64,000 bases of DNA from Burkholderiales bacterium Ga0077544 (GCA_001464355.1 LNEU01000018.1:186001-250000); one strand, 5' to 3'. Shown: positions 20,636-30,633, counted from the first letter of the stretch. The notes: generated from the sequence alone by a model not told the origin. Translations and numbers: made by a program.

Positions 20636-22233
20636 TCGACGCTCCTGCCTTTCAGCGCAAACAGGCCTTGCGGGCGTTTCTGGATAAAGATGATGATGAA
20701 GACGAGAATGGCGATTTTTGCCATCACTGCACCGGCCACCGGCTCGAGGAATTTATTCACTTCGCCGAGGCCGAATGCAGCAATCACGGTACCGGCCAAA
20801 TTACCTACGCCGCCGAGCACTACCACCATGAAAGAATCGACGATGTAACCCTGACCAAGATCAGGACCGACGTTACCAAGCTGCGACAGCGCGACGCCAC
20901 CCAGTCCGGCTATGCCGCAACCGAGGCCGAAGGTCATCATGTCTATCTTGCCGGTCGATACGCCTACGCAATCAGCCATGCGACGGTTTTGCGTGACGGC
21001 ACGGACGAACAATCCAAGTCGTGTTTTATTCAAAATCAACCATACTGCGAGCACGACGAACAATGCGAAGAAAATAATCACAATGCGGTTGTAAGACAGC
21101 ACCAAAGATCCGAGTACGGTGACGCCACCAGACATCCAGGATGGATTCGCGACTTCAACGTTTTGTGCACCGAAGATGGTTCGCACGGTTTGCATCAACA
21201 TCAAGCTGATACCCCAGGTACAGAGCAAGGTTTCCAGTGGACGTCCATACAACCAACGAATTACCAGGCGTTCCAGCAAAATACCAACCGCCCCCGTCAC
21301 GATGAAAGCGGCCGGCAAGGCAACCAGCAAGTAGGCATCGATGGCGCCCGGGAAAAAATTGCGGAAGAGCAGCTGACACAGGTAGGTGGTGTATGCGCCT
21401 ATCATCAGCATTTCACCGTGGGCCATGTTGATGATGCCCATTAAGCCGAAGGTGATCGCCAGACCCAGTGCAGCCAACAACAATACGCTGCCAAGAGAAA
21501 ATCCGTAGAACAGTTTGCCGACGAATTCGGTGATCGTCAGATGACGATTCAATGCAGTTAACGTACGCACGACTTCGATGCGAACTGCTTCGCTAGGCTC
21601 GTTGTAAGTGCCATCAGGATTCTTCACCAACATTTGTTCCAGTACTGATTTCAAGTTGGCGTTGGTGGTACTGGCCAAAGTTTTGACCGCAACGCGACGC
21701 TGGTCTGCGTCTGGTGATTGCAGGTTGGCAGTGGCGACGACTTGCAACAGGATCTGCTTGATCTCTACGTCGTCTTCCTTTTCCAGCGCCTTGTTGATCA
21801 GAGGGATTTGCGCCGGATCTGCACCTTTAAGTAATTCATTGGCCGCAATCTTGCGGGCATTGCGATCGTCGGAAAACAACTTCAAGCCAGACAGCGCCGC
21901 TTGCACTACACCGCGCAAACGGTTGTTGACGCTGATACCTTCTGCATCATCGGGCGCTGGCGCGGTCTTGCCTGTCGCAGGATTGTAGGCATCGGTGTCT
22001 TCGATGATCAGCACGTCGCCGGCCGGCGTCGCATACAGCGTATCGGTATCGAGCGCAGTCAATATCTTGCGCGCGTCGTCATCAACGAGCGCTGCAATTT
22101 GAATGACGGCGGCAATGCGCGCATCAGGATCGTCGCCAGCGAGTGGCTTGAGCAAAGTCGCGTCGATCGCAGCCTGCGCGTGTACGCAAGCGGCTAACAA
22201 CATGACTGCGAATAATTTTGGAAGAAGTCTCAT
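20632..22233 (-). CDS. urtB: Urea ABC transporter permease UrtB
   Basis: 533-residue LivH-type permease with the long N-terminal extension typical of UrtB: signal-like segment MRLLPKLFAVMLLAACVHA, a roughly 200-residue HEAT-like periplasmic domain (LKPLAGDDPDARIAAVIQIAAL...), then membrane helices with LGLAITFGLMGIINMAHGEMLMIGAYTTY. The ATG at 22233 is chosen because it starts the signal segment; a 39-residue upstream extension has no such logic. Separated from urtA by 155 bases containing a strong stem-loop. Confidence 0.93.
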   Translation of the reverse strand: MRLLPKLFAVMLLAACVHAQAAIDATLLKPLAGDDPDARIAAVIQIAALVDDDARKILTALDTDTLYATPAGDVLIIEDTDAYNPATGKTAPAPDDAEGISVNNRLRGVVQAALSGLKLFSDDRNARKIAANELLKGADPAQIPLINKALEKEDDVEIKQILLQVVATANLQSPDADQRRVAVKTLASTTNANLKSVLEQMLVKNPDGTYNEPSEAVRIEVVRTLTALNRHLTITEFVGKLFYGFSLGSVLLLAALGLAITFGLMGIINMAHGEMLMIGAYTTYLCQLLFRNFFPGAIDAYLLVALPAAFIVTGAVGILLERLVIRWLYGRPLETLLCTWGISLMLMQTVRTIFGAQNVEVANPSWMSGGVTVLGSLVLSYNRIVIIFFALFVVLAVWLILNKTRLGLFVRAVTQNRRMADCVGVSTGKIDMMTFGLGCGIAGLGGVALSQLGNVGPDLGQGYIVDSFMVVVLGGVGNLAGTVIAAFGLGEVNKFLEPVAGAVMAKIAILVFIIIFIQKRPQGLFALKGRSVE

Positions 22234-22314
22234 GGTCTTTTCAATGGCCTGCAAGACGTTGAACTGTACTTGCGGGTGAAACTGGAAATCTGCTTCTCGA
22301 ATCTGTCGGACATC

Positions 22315-22343
22315 TGCGCCGGATCGATATTTGATCCGGCGCA
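22315..22343 (-). other. Intercistronic stem-loop between urtA and urtB
   Basis: Perfect 11-bp inverted repeat tgcgccggatc (22315-22325) / gatccggcgca (22333-22343) with a 7-base loop, 46 bases after the urtA stop. No U-run follows on the minus strand, so it probably protects the upstream urtA mRNA 3' end or partly attenuates, raising binding protein over permease. Confidence 0.7.
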
Positions 22344-22388
22344 TTGCCACGGTTCTTGCTATATCAATTTACTTTTCAAACCTGCCGC

Positions 22389-23642
22389 TTACATCTTTTG
22401 CTTGCCTTCGTTGCCCGGGATGTATGGGCTCCAAGGTTGGGCGCGGATGGTGGTTTTGGTTTTGTTGACGACGTTGAACTGACCGTCTGCCTTGATTTCG
22501 CCGATCATGACTGGCTTGTGCAAGTGATGGTTGGTGGCATCCATCGTCAATGTGTAGCCGGATGGTGCCTTGAAAGTTTGGCCACCCATTGCTGCGATGA
22601 CTTTGTCGGTGTCTGTGGACTTGGCTTTTTCTACTGCTTGTTTCCACATATACAAACCGACGTAGGTTGCTTCCATCGGATCATTGGTCACGACCGTATT
22701 GGCGTTAGGTAATTTCTTCGCGACTGCGTAAGCTTTCCATTTTTTGATGAAGGCAGCATTCACAGGGTTTTTGACTGATTCGAAGTAGTTCCATGCCGCC
22801 AAGTGACCAACCAGAGGTTTGGTATCGACGCCGCGCAGTTCTTCTTCGCCGACCGAGAATGCAACGACAGGGACGTCGGTTGCTTTCAAGCCTGCATTAC
22901 CCAGTTCTTTGTAGAACGGGACGTTGGAATCGCCATTGATGGTCGAGATGACCGCTGTCTTGCCGCCTGCTGCGAACTTCTTAATGTTGGCGACGATGGT
23001 TTGATAATCGGAGTGGCCGAACGGTGTATAGACTTCGCTAATGTCGCTGTCTTTGACGCCTTTGCTATTCAGGAATGAGCGCAGGATTTTGTTGGTAGTG
23101 CGCGGGTACACATAGTCGGTGCCGAGCAAGACGAAACGTTTGGCGCCGCCGCCTTCTTTCGACATCAGATATTCAGTCGCAGGGATGGCTTGCTGATTCG
23201 GTGCTGCACCAGTGTAGAACACGTTTTTCTCGAGTTCTTCACCTTCATATTGCACAGGATAGAACAGCAGGCTGTTGAGTTCCTTGAAGACTGGTAAAAC
23301 CGATTTGCGCGAGACCGAAGTCCAGCAACCGAACACAACAGATACCTTGTCTTGCGAAATCAATTGACGTGCTTTCTCGGCAAACAAAGGCCAGTTCGAT
23401 GCTGGATCGACGATGACCGGTTCCAGCTTCTTGCCCATCACGCCGCCATTGGCATTGATTTCTTCGATCGTCATCAGCGCGACGTCTTTGAGTGATGTTT
23501 CGGAGATTGCCATCGTTCCCGACAAGGAATGCAGAATGCCGACCTTGATGGTATCCGCGGCAAATGCCGCCGGGAGCCAGGATGATGCGCAGAATGCGAA
23601 TGCGCCTAGAGCTGTTGCTTTTAATAGTGTGCGACGTGACAT
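22389..23642 (-). CDS. urtA: Urea ABC transporter substrate-binding protein UrtA
   Basis: 417-residue periplasmic binding protein of the amide-urea-binding subfamily. The N-terminus MSRRTLLKATALGAFAFCASSWLPAAFA is a Tat-like signal (twin Arg plus hydrophobic core). The mature part starts DTIKVGILHSLSGTMAISETSLKDV, the UrtA hallmark, and contains VVFGCWTSVSRKSVLPVF and NSLLFYPVQYEGEE, which are diagnostic for urea-type rather than branched-chain amino-acid binding proteins. The 242-base upstream gap from the GntR gene is AT-rich and probably carries its own promoter. Confidence 0.95.
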   Translation of the reverse strand: MSRRTLLKATALGAFAFCASSWLPAAFAADTIKVGILHSLSGTMAISETSLKDVALMTIEEINANGGVMGKKLEPVIVDPASNWPLFAEKARQLISQDKVSVVFGCWTSVSRKSVLPVFKELNSLLFYPVQYEGEELEKNVFYTGAAPNQQAIPATEYLMSKEGGGAKRFVLLGTDYVYPRTTNKILRSFLNSKGVKDSDISEVYTPFGHSDYQTIVANIKKFAAGGKTAVISTINGDSNVPFYKELGNAGLKATDVPVVAFSVGEEELRGVDTKPLVGHLAAWNYFESVKNPVNAAFIKKWKAYAVAKKLPNANTVVTNDPMEATYVGLYMWKQAVEKAKSTDTDKVIAAMGGQTFKAPSGYTLTMDATNHHLHKPVMIGEIKADGQFNVVNKTKTTIRAQPWSPYIPGNEGKQKM

Positions 23643-23884
23643 TTTGGTGAGCTCCTAAAGTGGATGAATAAAATCAATACCGAAGACATACATGAAAAAA
23701 TAGGCAATGCACAAACATGGAAAACAGCACGGACAACAGCAACAAAATACAAACTTCAGACTTGAATATTTAATTCAAATTTCAAACTCAAATCCCTACG
23801 AAATTTCTTGTTCAAACAACAGCAAATTTCAGGCCATGCATTTTTGCGAAGAACATTTGATGTGAACAAAGCGACGGAAAATAA

Positions 23885-24601
23885 TCATCCTTCCTCCCGA
23901 CTGCCATAGCGTTCACGTGCGGTCTGCAACATGAACAACGTGATGCGTTTAACCTCAGCCTGACTTTCAGCGATGTGAGCGCAAATCATTTTTTGTGCAC
24001 CGGCTACATCTTTGGCAAAGATTTTTTGCAGAATTTCTGCATGTTCGCGATACGTCGCTTCTATGCGTGGCGCCTTGGTAAAGTCAAGGCGGCGAATGAT
24101 GCGTATACGTTCGGTGACGTCTTGATGGATCCGTACCATTTCATCGTTGCCGACCGCTGACACCAGACGTGCGTGGAAGGCTTCATCCAGTCCGGCGACG
24201 GTGGTTGGGTCATCCAGGTATTCAGTTGGCGCTACCAGCCAGATCTCGCGCAAGGTGGCCAGACGCTCAGTTGCATCTTGCTCAACCAGTTTGGCGATGG
24301 CATTGGTTTCCATCATGATGCGAATTTCGTACAGGTCTTCGAAGTACTTGAAGTCGAAGGCGCGCACTTGCCAGCCACTGCGAAAGTTCACATCGACATA
24401 ACCTTCGCGCTGCAACCAGAACAGCGCCTGACGCACAGGCGTACGGCTGACCTGCATGCGTGTGGCGATATCGCCTTCACTAAATTTATCGCTGGGCAGC
24501 AAACGAAAGTCGAAGATGTCCGCTTTCAATTGCGTATAAATCTGGATCGCCAGATTGTTCGCATTTTTTCCGGAAGAGGGCGGTGCTTTCAAATCGAGCA
24601 T
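23885..24601 (-). CDS. GntR-family (FadR/FCD) transcriptional regulator of urea use
   Basis: 238 residues. The N-terminal winged helix (about 18-85) includes LPSDKFSEGDIATRMQVSRTPVRQALFWLQREGYV; the C-terminal all-helical FCD domain (about 95-220) has an Asp/His set (DEAFHARLVSAVGN ... REHAEILQKIF) that usually binds metal and a small acid. It sits between urea carboxylase (18 bases upstream) and urtA in the same direction, so it most likely controls this locus. Effector unknown; urea, allophanate or a derivative is only a guess. Confidence 0.9.
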   Translation of the reverse strand: MLDLKAPPSSGKNANNLAIQIYTQLKADIFDFRLLPSDKFSEGDIATRMQVSRTPVRQALFWLQREGYVDVNFRSGWQVRAFDFKYFEDLYEIRIMMETNAIAKLVEQDATERLATLREIWLVAPTEYLDDPTTVAGLDEAFHARLVSAVGNDEMVRIHQDVTERIRIIRRLDFTKAPRIEATYREHAEILQKIFAKDVAGAQKMICAHIAESQAEVKRITLFMLQTARERYGSREEG

Positions 24602-24619
24602 GGAAGTTCCTGAACGAAG

Positions 24620-27600
24620 TTAAAGATTGGCATGCTGTTCGATCGACACCAGCGGATCGCCAGCGTTGATCATCATGCCGGGCTGGCAATGGAAGCTTGT
24701 AACGGTGCCGTCATGCGGCGCTGAAATATGGAATTCCATTTTCATTGCTTCCAGAATCAACAGCGGATCGCCCATCTTGACCTTGGTACCCGCCTCGGCG
24801 ACCAGCTTCCAGACATTGCCGGTAATGTCTGCCGAGACTACCGAGCCAGTCAGTTCAGCAACGTCGACACGGATTTTTTCCACTTCATGCGAGCCGGCGT
24901 TGAAGCCCGAGCTGGCCCAATGTGCGACTTCAGTATCGAACGCCGCTTTTTGCTTGGCGCGGAAGGTCACCATTTCTGGTTCTATGCGTGCGAGGAATTC
25001 GTTGTATTTGCCGAGATCGAAAATCTCTTCCTCGATCAATACGTTGCAGCGCCCTTCGCGGAAGTCATTACGCAACGTAGTCAGTTCTTCTTCCGTCACC
25101 GGATAGAAACGCACCTGATCGAAGAAGCGCAACAGCCAAGGCTTGTTGTCGACGAACATTGCGTTCTTCATGAACTTGTTCCAGATTGGCAGCGTGCGAC
25201 CAACCAATTGGTACCCCCCCGGTGAATCCATACCGTAGATGCACATGTAGACGCCGCCGATACCGACTGTGCCTTCCGCTGTGTAAGTCCGGGCCGGGTT
25301 GTATTTCGACGTCAACATGCGATGACGCGGATCGACTGGTACCGCGCAAGGTGCGCCCAGATAAACGTCGCCAATACCGAGCACCATGTAGCTGCTTTGA
25401 TAAATTGTGTCGCGTACGGTGTCGTCCGATTCGAGGCCATTGATGCGGCGTATGAATTCGGTATTGCTAGGCAACCATGGCGCGGTATCACGCACAGACT
25501 GGCGATATTTGGCAACTGCATCCAGCGTGGCGGAATCGTTGTATGCCATAGGCAGATAGACGACGCGGCTCGATACCTGCATGGTTTCAATGCCAGTCAG
25601 CCCGGCATCAGTTGCGATCAATACGTCAACCAGTTGCTTCTGGCTGATGATGCGACTGTCGTAGCGTACTTGCAGTGAACGCACACCAGGCGATAGTTCA
25701 AGCACGCCATCATGAGGATGCAGTTTCAATGCTTCCATCAAGGCGTGAATGCGGAAGCGCAGGTTGAGGTCGAGAACGTTTTCACCGTATTCGATCAGGA
25801 TGTATTTGTCGCCGGCTTGACGAAATACTGTTTTAGGTCGACCGTTGGCGGCCGGTGCTTCAAACAGAATTGGCTCGCCGCGTTGCGATGACAGCACAGG
25901 TTCAGCGATCGCGCCTTGCCAGTTCTCGATGAAGGCGTCCTGTCGCTGCTCCAGCAGCAACGCGTCATCGAAGGACATTTCGCGGAAGCGTATCTTGTCG
26001 CCCGGCTTGACCTGGCCGACTTTCCACAACTCGCCTTTCACTATGGTTGCGGCGCAAACGAAGCCACCCAGACTAGGGCCGTCGCGCGTCAGAATCACCG
26101 GCATGTCGCCAGTGAAATTGATACTGCCGATCGCGTATTCACAGTCATGCACATTCGATGGATGCAAGCCGGCTTCGCCGCCGTCCGAGCGTGTCCATGT
26201 CGGCTTCGGTCCATTCAAACGTATGCCGAGACGATTCGAGTTGTAATGCACTTCCCATTCGCTGGCGAAGAATGTTTCTATCGATTCGGCCGTGAAGAAG
26301 TCTGGCGCGCCATGCGGGCCGTACAACACACCGATGTCCCAGGTTTTGCCGTAGCTTGGAATCATCGAAGTCGGCAAAGCAGCTGGCGCGTACAAAGGTG
26401 CAGTGTTGGCCAATGCAGGCAAGGAAGGATTTGCCAGCGGCAAAATATCTGCAGCGCGCAAGGTGCGGCCAGCGTGTCCACCGAATTGACCCAGCGCAAA
26501 CGTGGAGCGGCTACCGAGATACAAAGGCAGATCAAAACCATTGCGGACCGCGAGGTAACTGCGGCAACCACTGATTGCTTTGCCTATGCGCAAAATCTGG
26601 CCGGCGCGAATGTCGATAGGTTTCCAGAAGTCGACGGCAATACCGTCGAGATCAGCTTTGGTTGGGGCGCCGGTTAATGCAATCACGGTGTCGCAATGAA
26701 AGCGCAAGGTCGGTCCGAGTACAGTGGTTTCGATCCCGGCTGCTTGTGGATGATTGCCGACGATGCGGTTCGCTAAACGGAAGGCCCAGTCATCCATCGG
26801 GCCGGATGGGGGCACGCCGATATCCCAATAACCGACGCGGCCTGGGTAATCCTGTACGGTGGTGTAAGTGCCACCGTCTATGATTTCAATAACCGCAGGG
26901 CGGTAGTGGAAGCTATCCAGATAACGTGTCGATACTTCGCCGGCAGCAAAGCCGGCGCTGGCAACAACCTGACGTAAATAATCAAGATTGGTAGAAATAC
27001 CGGCCAGGCGCGTTTCGCTCAAGGCGCGCGACATGGCGGCGATGGCAGCGGCGCGATCTTTGCCGTGCACGATCAATTTGGCAATCATCGGATCGTAATG
27101 CGCCGACACTTCAGTACCGGTTTCTACCCACGTATCTATGCGTGCATTCGGTGGGAAATAAACTTCAGTCAATGTGCCCGGACTAGGTGCAAAATTGCGC
27201 AGTGGATTTTCTGCATAAATGCGTACTTCTATAGCTGCGCCTGCAGGTTCAACCAGGCGGTCAAGCGAAGGCGGCGTACCGGCGGCAGTCAGAATCATCC
27301 ATTCCACAAGATCGATACCGGTCACGCTTTCGGTGATCGCATGTTCAACCTGTAACCGCGTATTCACTTCGAGGAAATAGAAAGCCTGTTTCTCGCTGTC
27401 ATAGATGAATTCGACAGTGCCAGCAGAACGGTAGCCTACCGAGCGACCTAAACTTTCTGCTGCGACCCATAACTGACGACGTACTGCTTCCGGCAGATCA
27501 GGTGCAGGCGTTTCTTCCACCACTTTTTGATTGCGACGCTGCAACGAGCAATCGCGCTCGCCCAAAGCAATCACATGACCGCGACCATCGCCGAAAATTT

Positions 27601-28231
27601 GCACTTCAATATGGCGCGCTCTATCGACAAAGCGTTCTACAAATACACCTGCATTCGAAAAGAAGGATTGCCCCAGGCGTTGTACCGATTCAAACGCTGC
27701 GATCAATTCTGTTTCGCTATTGCAGCGGGTGAGGCCTATGCCGCCGCCGCCTGCCGTGCTCTTCAGCATGACTGGATAGCCAATGTCGGCAGCGGCCGTC
27801 TTTGCCTCATTCAGATCCGGCAGCAAGCCCGAGCCCGGCACCAACGGCACCTTCGCCAATTCTGCCAGTTCGCGGGCGGCGTGCTTCAGACCGAATTGCT
27901 CCATCTGTTGCGGTGTTGGACCGACAAAGACGATGCCTTCGGCTTCGCATTGCGCAGCAAAGTCGGCGTTCTCGGATAAAAAACCATAACCGGGGATGAT
28001 GGCCTGCGCACCAGTTTGTTTTGCTGCCGCGATGATCAGGTCGCCGCGCAAATAACTTTCCGCCGCAGTCTGACCACCAAGGGAAACCGCGACATCAGCC
28101 GCCGTAACGTGCAGGCTGTTGCGATCGGCATCGGAATAGACGGCGACCGACTGCACATTCATTTGCTTGAGTGTGCGTGCGATGCGGCAGGCGATTTCAC
28201 CGCGATTGGCGATAAGAACAGTAGTGAACAT
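24620..28231 (-). CDS. uca: Urea carboxylase (biotin-dependent)
   Basis: 1203-residue enzyme that carboxylates urea to allophanate with ATP and bicarbonate. Domains in order: biotin carboxylase (about 1-450; ATP-grasp with KSTAGGGGIGL and FLEVNTRLQVEHAITE), a KipA/KipI-like carboxyltransferase (about 460-1070; IIDGGTYTTVQDYPGRVGYWDIGVPPSG split here for length, then GGFVCAATI and GVRSLQVRYD), and a biotinyl domain with EAMKMEF, biotin Lys at 1164. The guanidine-carboxylase paralogue looks similar overall; the urt neighbours and absence of UAAP1/UAAP2-type genes favour urea. It starts 19 bases after atzF. Confidence 0.95.
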   Translation of the reverse strand: MFTTVLIANRGEIACRIARTLKQMNVQSVAVYSDADRNSLHVTAADVAVSLGGQTAAESYLRGDLIIAAAKQTGAQAIIPGYGFLSENADFAAQCEAEGIVFVGPTPQQMEQFGLKHAARELAELAKVPLVPGSGLLPDLNEAKTAAADIGYPVMLKSTAGGGGIGLTRCNSETELIAAFESVQRLGQSFFSNAGVFVERFVDRARHIEVQIFGDGRGHVIALGERDCSLQRRNQKVVEETPAPDLPEAVRRQLWVAAESLGRSVGYRSAGTVEFIYDSEKQAFYFLEVNTRLQVEHAITESVTGIDLVEWMILTAAGTPPSLDRLVEPAGAAIEVRIYAENPLRNFAPSPGTLTEVYFPPNARIDTWVETGTEVSAHYDPMIAKLIVHGKDRAAAIAAMSRALSETRLAGISTNLDYLRQVVASAGFAAGEVSTRYLDSFHYRPAVIEIIDGGTYTTVQDYPGRVGYWDIGVPPSGPMDDWAFRLANRIVGNHPQAAGIETTVLGPTLRFHCDTVIALTGAPTKADLDGIAVDFWKPIDIRAGQILRIGKAISGCRSYLAVRNGFDLPLYLGSRSTFALGQFGGHAGRTLRAADILPLANPSLPALANTAPLYAPAALPTSMIPSYGKTWDIGVLYGPHGAPDFFTAESIETFFASEWEVHYNSNRLGIRLNGPKPTWTRSDGGEAGLHPSNVHDCEYAIGSINFTGDMPVILTRDGPSLGGFVCAATIVKGELWKVGQVKPGDKIRFREMSFDDALLLEQRQDAFIENWQGAIAEPVLSSQRGEPILFEAPAANGRPKTVFRQAGDKYILIEYGENVLDLNLRFRIHALMEALKLHPHDGVLELSPGVRSLQVRYDSRIISQKQLVDVLIATDAGLTGIETMQVSSRVVYLPMAYNDSATLDAVAKYRQSVRDTAPWLPSNTEFIRRINGLESDDTVRDTIYQSSYMVLGIGDVYLGAPCAVPVDPRHRMLTSKYNPARTYTAEGTVGIGGVYMCIYGMDSPGGYQLVGRTLPIWNKFMKNAMFVDNKPWLLRFFDQVRFYPVTEEELTTLRNDFREGRCNVLIEEEIFDLGKYNEFLARIEPEMVTFRAKQKAAFDTEVAHWASSGFNAGSHEVEKIRVDVAELTGSVVSADITGNVWKLVAEAGTKVKMGDPLLILEAMKMEFHISAPHDGTVTSFHCQPGMMINAGDPLVSIEQHANL

Positions 28232-28250
28232 GATGATCCCTGAGCGGTTG

Positions 28251-30062
28251 TTATGGTTTTGCGGTCGTGTTCATGCTGGCCAAATACGCTGCCCAGCCGC
28301 CGAATTCGGTGATGTCGCGTGCGCCAGCCAGACCGGATGGTTCGCAGATGAAGCCTTTGACGGTGCTGCCATCGGCCAGCGTGACGCTGCCGATTCCGAG
28401 TGGAGCAGGGACGCCAGCAACGAAGGAGCCGAATGTTGCCGATGGCACATCCCACAGTTCGAGCTTGATGGCCGAGCCACTATCGCTGCGTACCAGTCCT
28501 GGTTTCGGCGGCGTGGTATTGGCCAGTGCGTACAACAGATAGTTGTCTGCGCTGGTGGTACTGAGAACGAACTGCGCATCGCGGCTGGTCAGTTCATGAT
28601 TCAAGGGCATGCCGCGCAGATGTGCGCCGACCACGGCGACGCGGATCATGTCGACGGGTGCTGCAGTACTTGCAATTTTGGAAGGTGCGAGTGCCAGTCC
28701 GGTTGCGCCGCGTTTCAAACCGGTACTTTGATGCCATTGCGCAGCGAAGACTGCGAGTGCGCGTTCTTGCCATGCATCGGCAATCAGAGTGATGCCGAAC
28801 GGCAAACCATCGGCGCGCATGCTGGCCGGCACGGCGAGCGCGCTCCAGTCCAGCAGATTGACGAAGTTGGTGTACTTGCCCAGATTGCTGTTGAGTCGTA
28901 CTGGCTCGGCTTGCAATTCACTGATTTTGTAATGGGTAGGTGCGGTAGGCACGACCAGCGCATCGAATTCCGCAAGCAAAGCATCCGCCAGTCGCTTCAG
29001 ATCGGCGAGTTTATACATGCCGTTGAATGCATCTGCGGCAGAAAAATTCTTCGCCTTGAAAATGATGTCACGCACGACAGGATGAATGTCTGCTTCATGC
29101 GCAGTGGCGAACGCCTGAATCGCTGCATAACGTTCCGCGACCCATGGGCCGTCATACAAAAGGGCCGCCACTTCATCGAAAATTGAAAAGTCGACAGGCA
29201 CGCAAGTCGCACCTTGTGCTTCGAGCTGCTTGATTGCAGCGATAAATGCTTGTTCTGCAAGTGCATCGCCATAGAATTCAGGCTTGGTTGGAATGCCGAA
29301 GCGCGGCTTGGCGGGAATGCTTTTACTTTTTGCTTCGTCCGGTATCGCACGTGACAAACCATCTGTCAGATCGAGTGCGGCAGCGACGTCATAGACAGTT
29401 ACTGCATCTTCATTCGTGGTCGCAAAGACAGAGACGCAATCCAGTGTGCGGCAAGCAGGTACCACACCGGTATTGCTGAATGCACCACGCGTTGGTTTCA
29501 AACCGACGATATTGTTCAGACCGGCTGGTACGCGACCGGAGCCGGCGGTATCGGTACCCAATGAAAAAGGCACCATACCGCGCGCAACGACAGAGGCGGA
29601 GCCCGAACTTGAACCACCAGAAACATATTCGGGATTAATGGTGTTGGTCGGGATGCCGTAAGGCGAACGAACCCCAACAAGTCCGGTAGCAAACTGATCG
29701 AGGTTGGTTTTACCTATCACCACTGCGCCAGCATCCAGCAAACGTTGAATGATCGTTGCATTGCGAGTAGGCGCGTACGCAAATGCCGGACAAGCTGCCG
29801 TGGTCGGCAAACCGGCGACATCTATATTGTCTTTTGCCGCAAATGGCACACCATACAAAGGCAGTTGCGTCAGATCGCCATTCACTGCTTTCAGTTGCGC
29901 AGCTAATTGCGTCAAGCGTGCGTCTAATGCCGATTGGCCAATGATCGAGATCCATGCAGGATCGGGCGAGGGGAGTGAAGTAAGTAGGGCCGCCAGTAAT
30001 TCCGCAGGTTGTGCACCAGTGCGATAAGCATTCTGCCATTCAGTAATTGTCCATCCGAGCAT
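28251..30062 (-). CDS. atzF: Allophanate hydrolase
   Basis: 603-residue amidase-signature enzyme that splits allophanate to ammonia and CO2, completing urea breakdown without nickel urease. Catalytic elements: Lys77 in GVPFAAKDNID, the Gly/Ser loop GGSSSGSAS (149-157) with the cis-Ser, and nucleophile Ser175 in TDTAGSGRVPA. A C-terminal domain (about 450-603) has HLRGMPLNHELTSRDAQF, as in AtzF proteins whose tail handles the N-carboxy product. The ATG at 30062 has AGAAGGGA 7-8 bases upstream; a longer frame adds 15 residues without a ribosome site. First gene of the minus-strand urea operon. Confidence 0.95.
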   Translation of the reverse strand: MLGWTITEWQNAYRTGAQPAELLAALLTSLPSPDPAWISIIGQSALDARLTQLAAQLKAVNGDLTQLPLYGVPFAAKDNIDVAGLPTTAACPAFAYAPTRNATIIQRLLDAGAVVIGKTNLDQFATGLVGVRSPYGIPTNTINPEYVSGGSSSGSASVVARGMVPFSLGTDTAGSGRVPAGLNNIVGLKPTRGAFSNTGVVPACRTLDCVSVFATTNEDAVTVYDVAAALDLTDGLSRAIPDEAKSKSIPAKPRFGIPTKPEFYGDALAEQAFIAAIKQLEAQGATCVPVDFSIFDEVAALLYDGPWVAERYAAIQAFATAHEADIHPVVRDIIFKAKNFSAADAFNGMYKLADLKRLADALLAEFDALVVPTAPTHYKISELQAEPVRLNSNLGKYTNFVNLLDWSALAVPASMRADGLPFGITLIADAWQERALAVFAAQWHQSTGLKRGATGLALAPSKIASTAAPVDMIRVAVVGAHLRGMPLNHELTSRDAQFVLSTTSADNYLLYALANTTPPKPGLVRSDSGSAIKLELWDVPSATFGSFVAGVPAPLGIGSVTLADGSTVKGFICEPSGLAGARDITEFGGWAAYLASMNTTAKP

Positions 30063-30258
30063 TTGGTATCCCTTCTTGTGTACAAGATGGGATATAGCAA
30101 AGGCCATGCCAATTCAACAAAACTCTGAACACGCCAGTGTGGGCGTGCTTCTTCGGTTAGGGAAGGCGGAATTATCTATTCATTCCGCACCTGTATGGAG
30201 CGCTTGCACAAGGCGAGGGCGGGAGGGGAGGCGCGGCACCGCGCGATTTTGATGCAGG

Positions 30259-30633
30259 CTACATGCTATTTCTGCATTGAGTGCCCTTCAATGCCTTGGT
30301 CACCATTTCCACAAGCTCATCCATATGAAAAGGCTTCTTTAAAATGGAGTGAACAGGTAAATCCTTTAAATCGCCAGGAAGCGCACTCATCATGATCATC
30401 GGTATGCCAGAGGTGCGATAATCGCTGGATATGCAGTGAAAAAGCGCAATGCCGTCAAGCTTGGGCATCATGTAGTCACTAATGATTAAATCGATTTTCT
30501 TTTCTTTGACGACTTCAAGTGCCTCTTGGCCATCTCCTGCGATTAATACCGCGTAACCATGATATTCAAGTATATTCGCGAGGACTTCGGCCAACGCTAG
30601 TTCGTCGTCTACAACGAGGATGGTATGTGTCAT
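30259..30633 (-). CDS. Single-domain response regulator
   Basis: 124-residue CheY-like receiver only. Acidic pair Asp9/Asp10 (ILVVDDE), phosphoacceptor Asp53 (IISDYMMPKLDG), conserved Ser/Thr (MMSALPG) and Lys (ILKKPFHMDEL). No output domain. Divergent from a sensor kinase gene whose start lies 216 bases away, which makes a cognate pair plausible. The lack of an effector domain suggests a phosphorelay or protein-protein output. Confidence 0.92.
   Translation of the reverse strand: MTHTILVVDDELALAEVLANILEYHGYAVLIAGDGQEALEVVKEKKIDLIISDYMMPKLDGIALFHCISSDYRTSGIPMIMMSALPGDLKDLPVHSILKKPFHMDELVEMVTKALKGTQCRNSM

Noticed and set aside
20617-21444. Plus-strand 275-residue frame
   Set aside because: Lies wholly antisense to urtB, with His/Gln-rich low-quality composition and no ribosome site; shadow frame.
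22315-22343. Rho-independent terminator between urtA and urtB
   Set aside because: Strong stem but no U-run on the minus strand, and it would cut off the required permease genes.
23643-23884. Guanidine (ykkC-type) riboswitch upstream of urtA
   Set aside because: Looked for because carboxylases of this type can act on guanidine; no recognisable conserved ykkC core or clear paired stems, only AT-rich sequence.
28167-29186. Plus-strand 339-residue frame
   Set aside because: Antisense to atzF and the 5' end of urea carboxylase; no family features.
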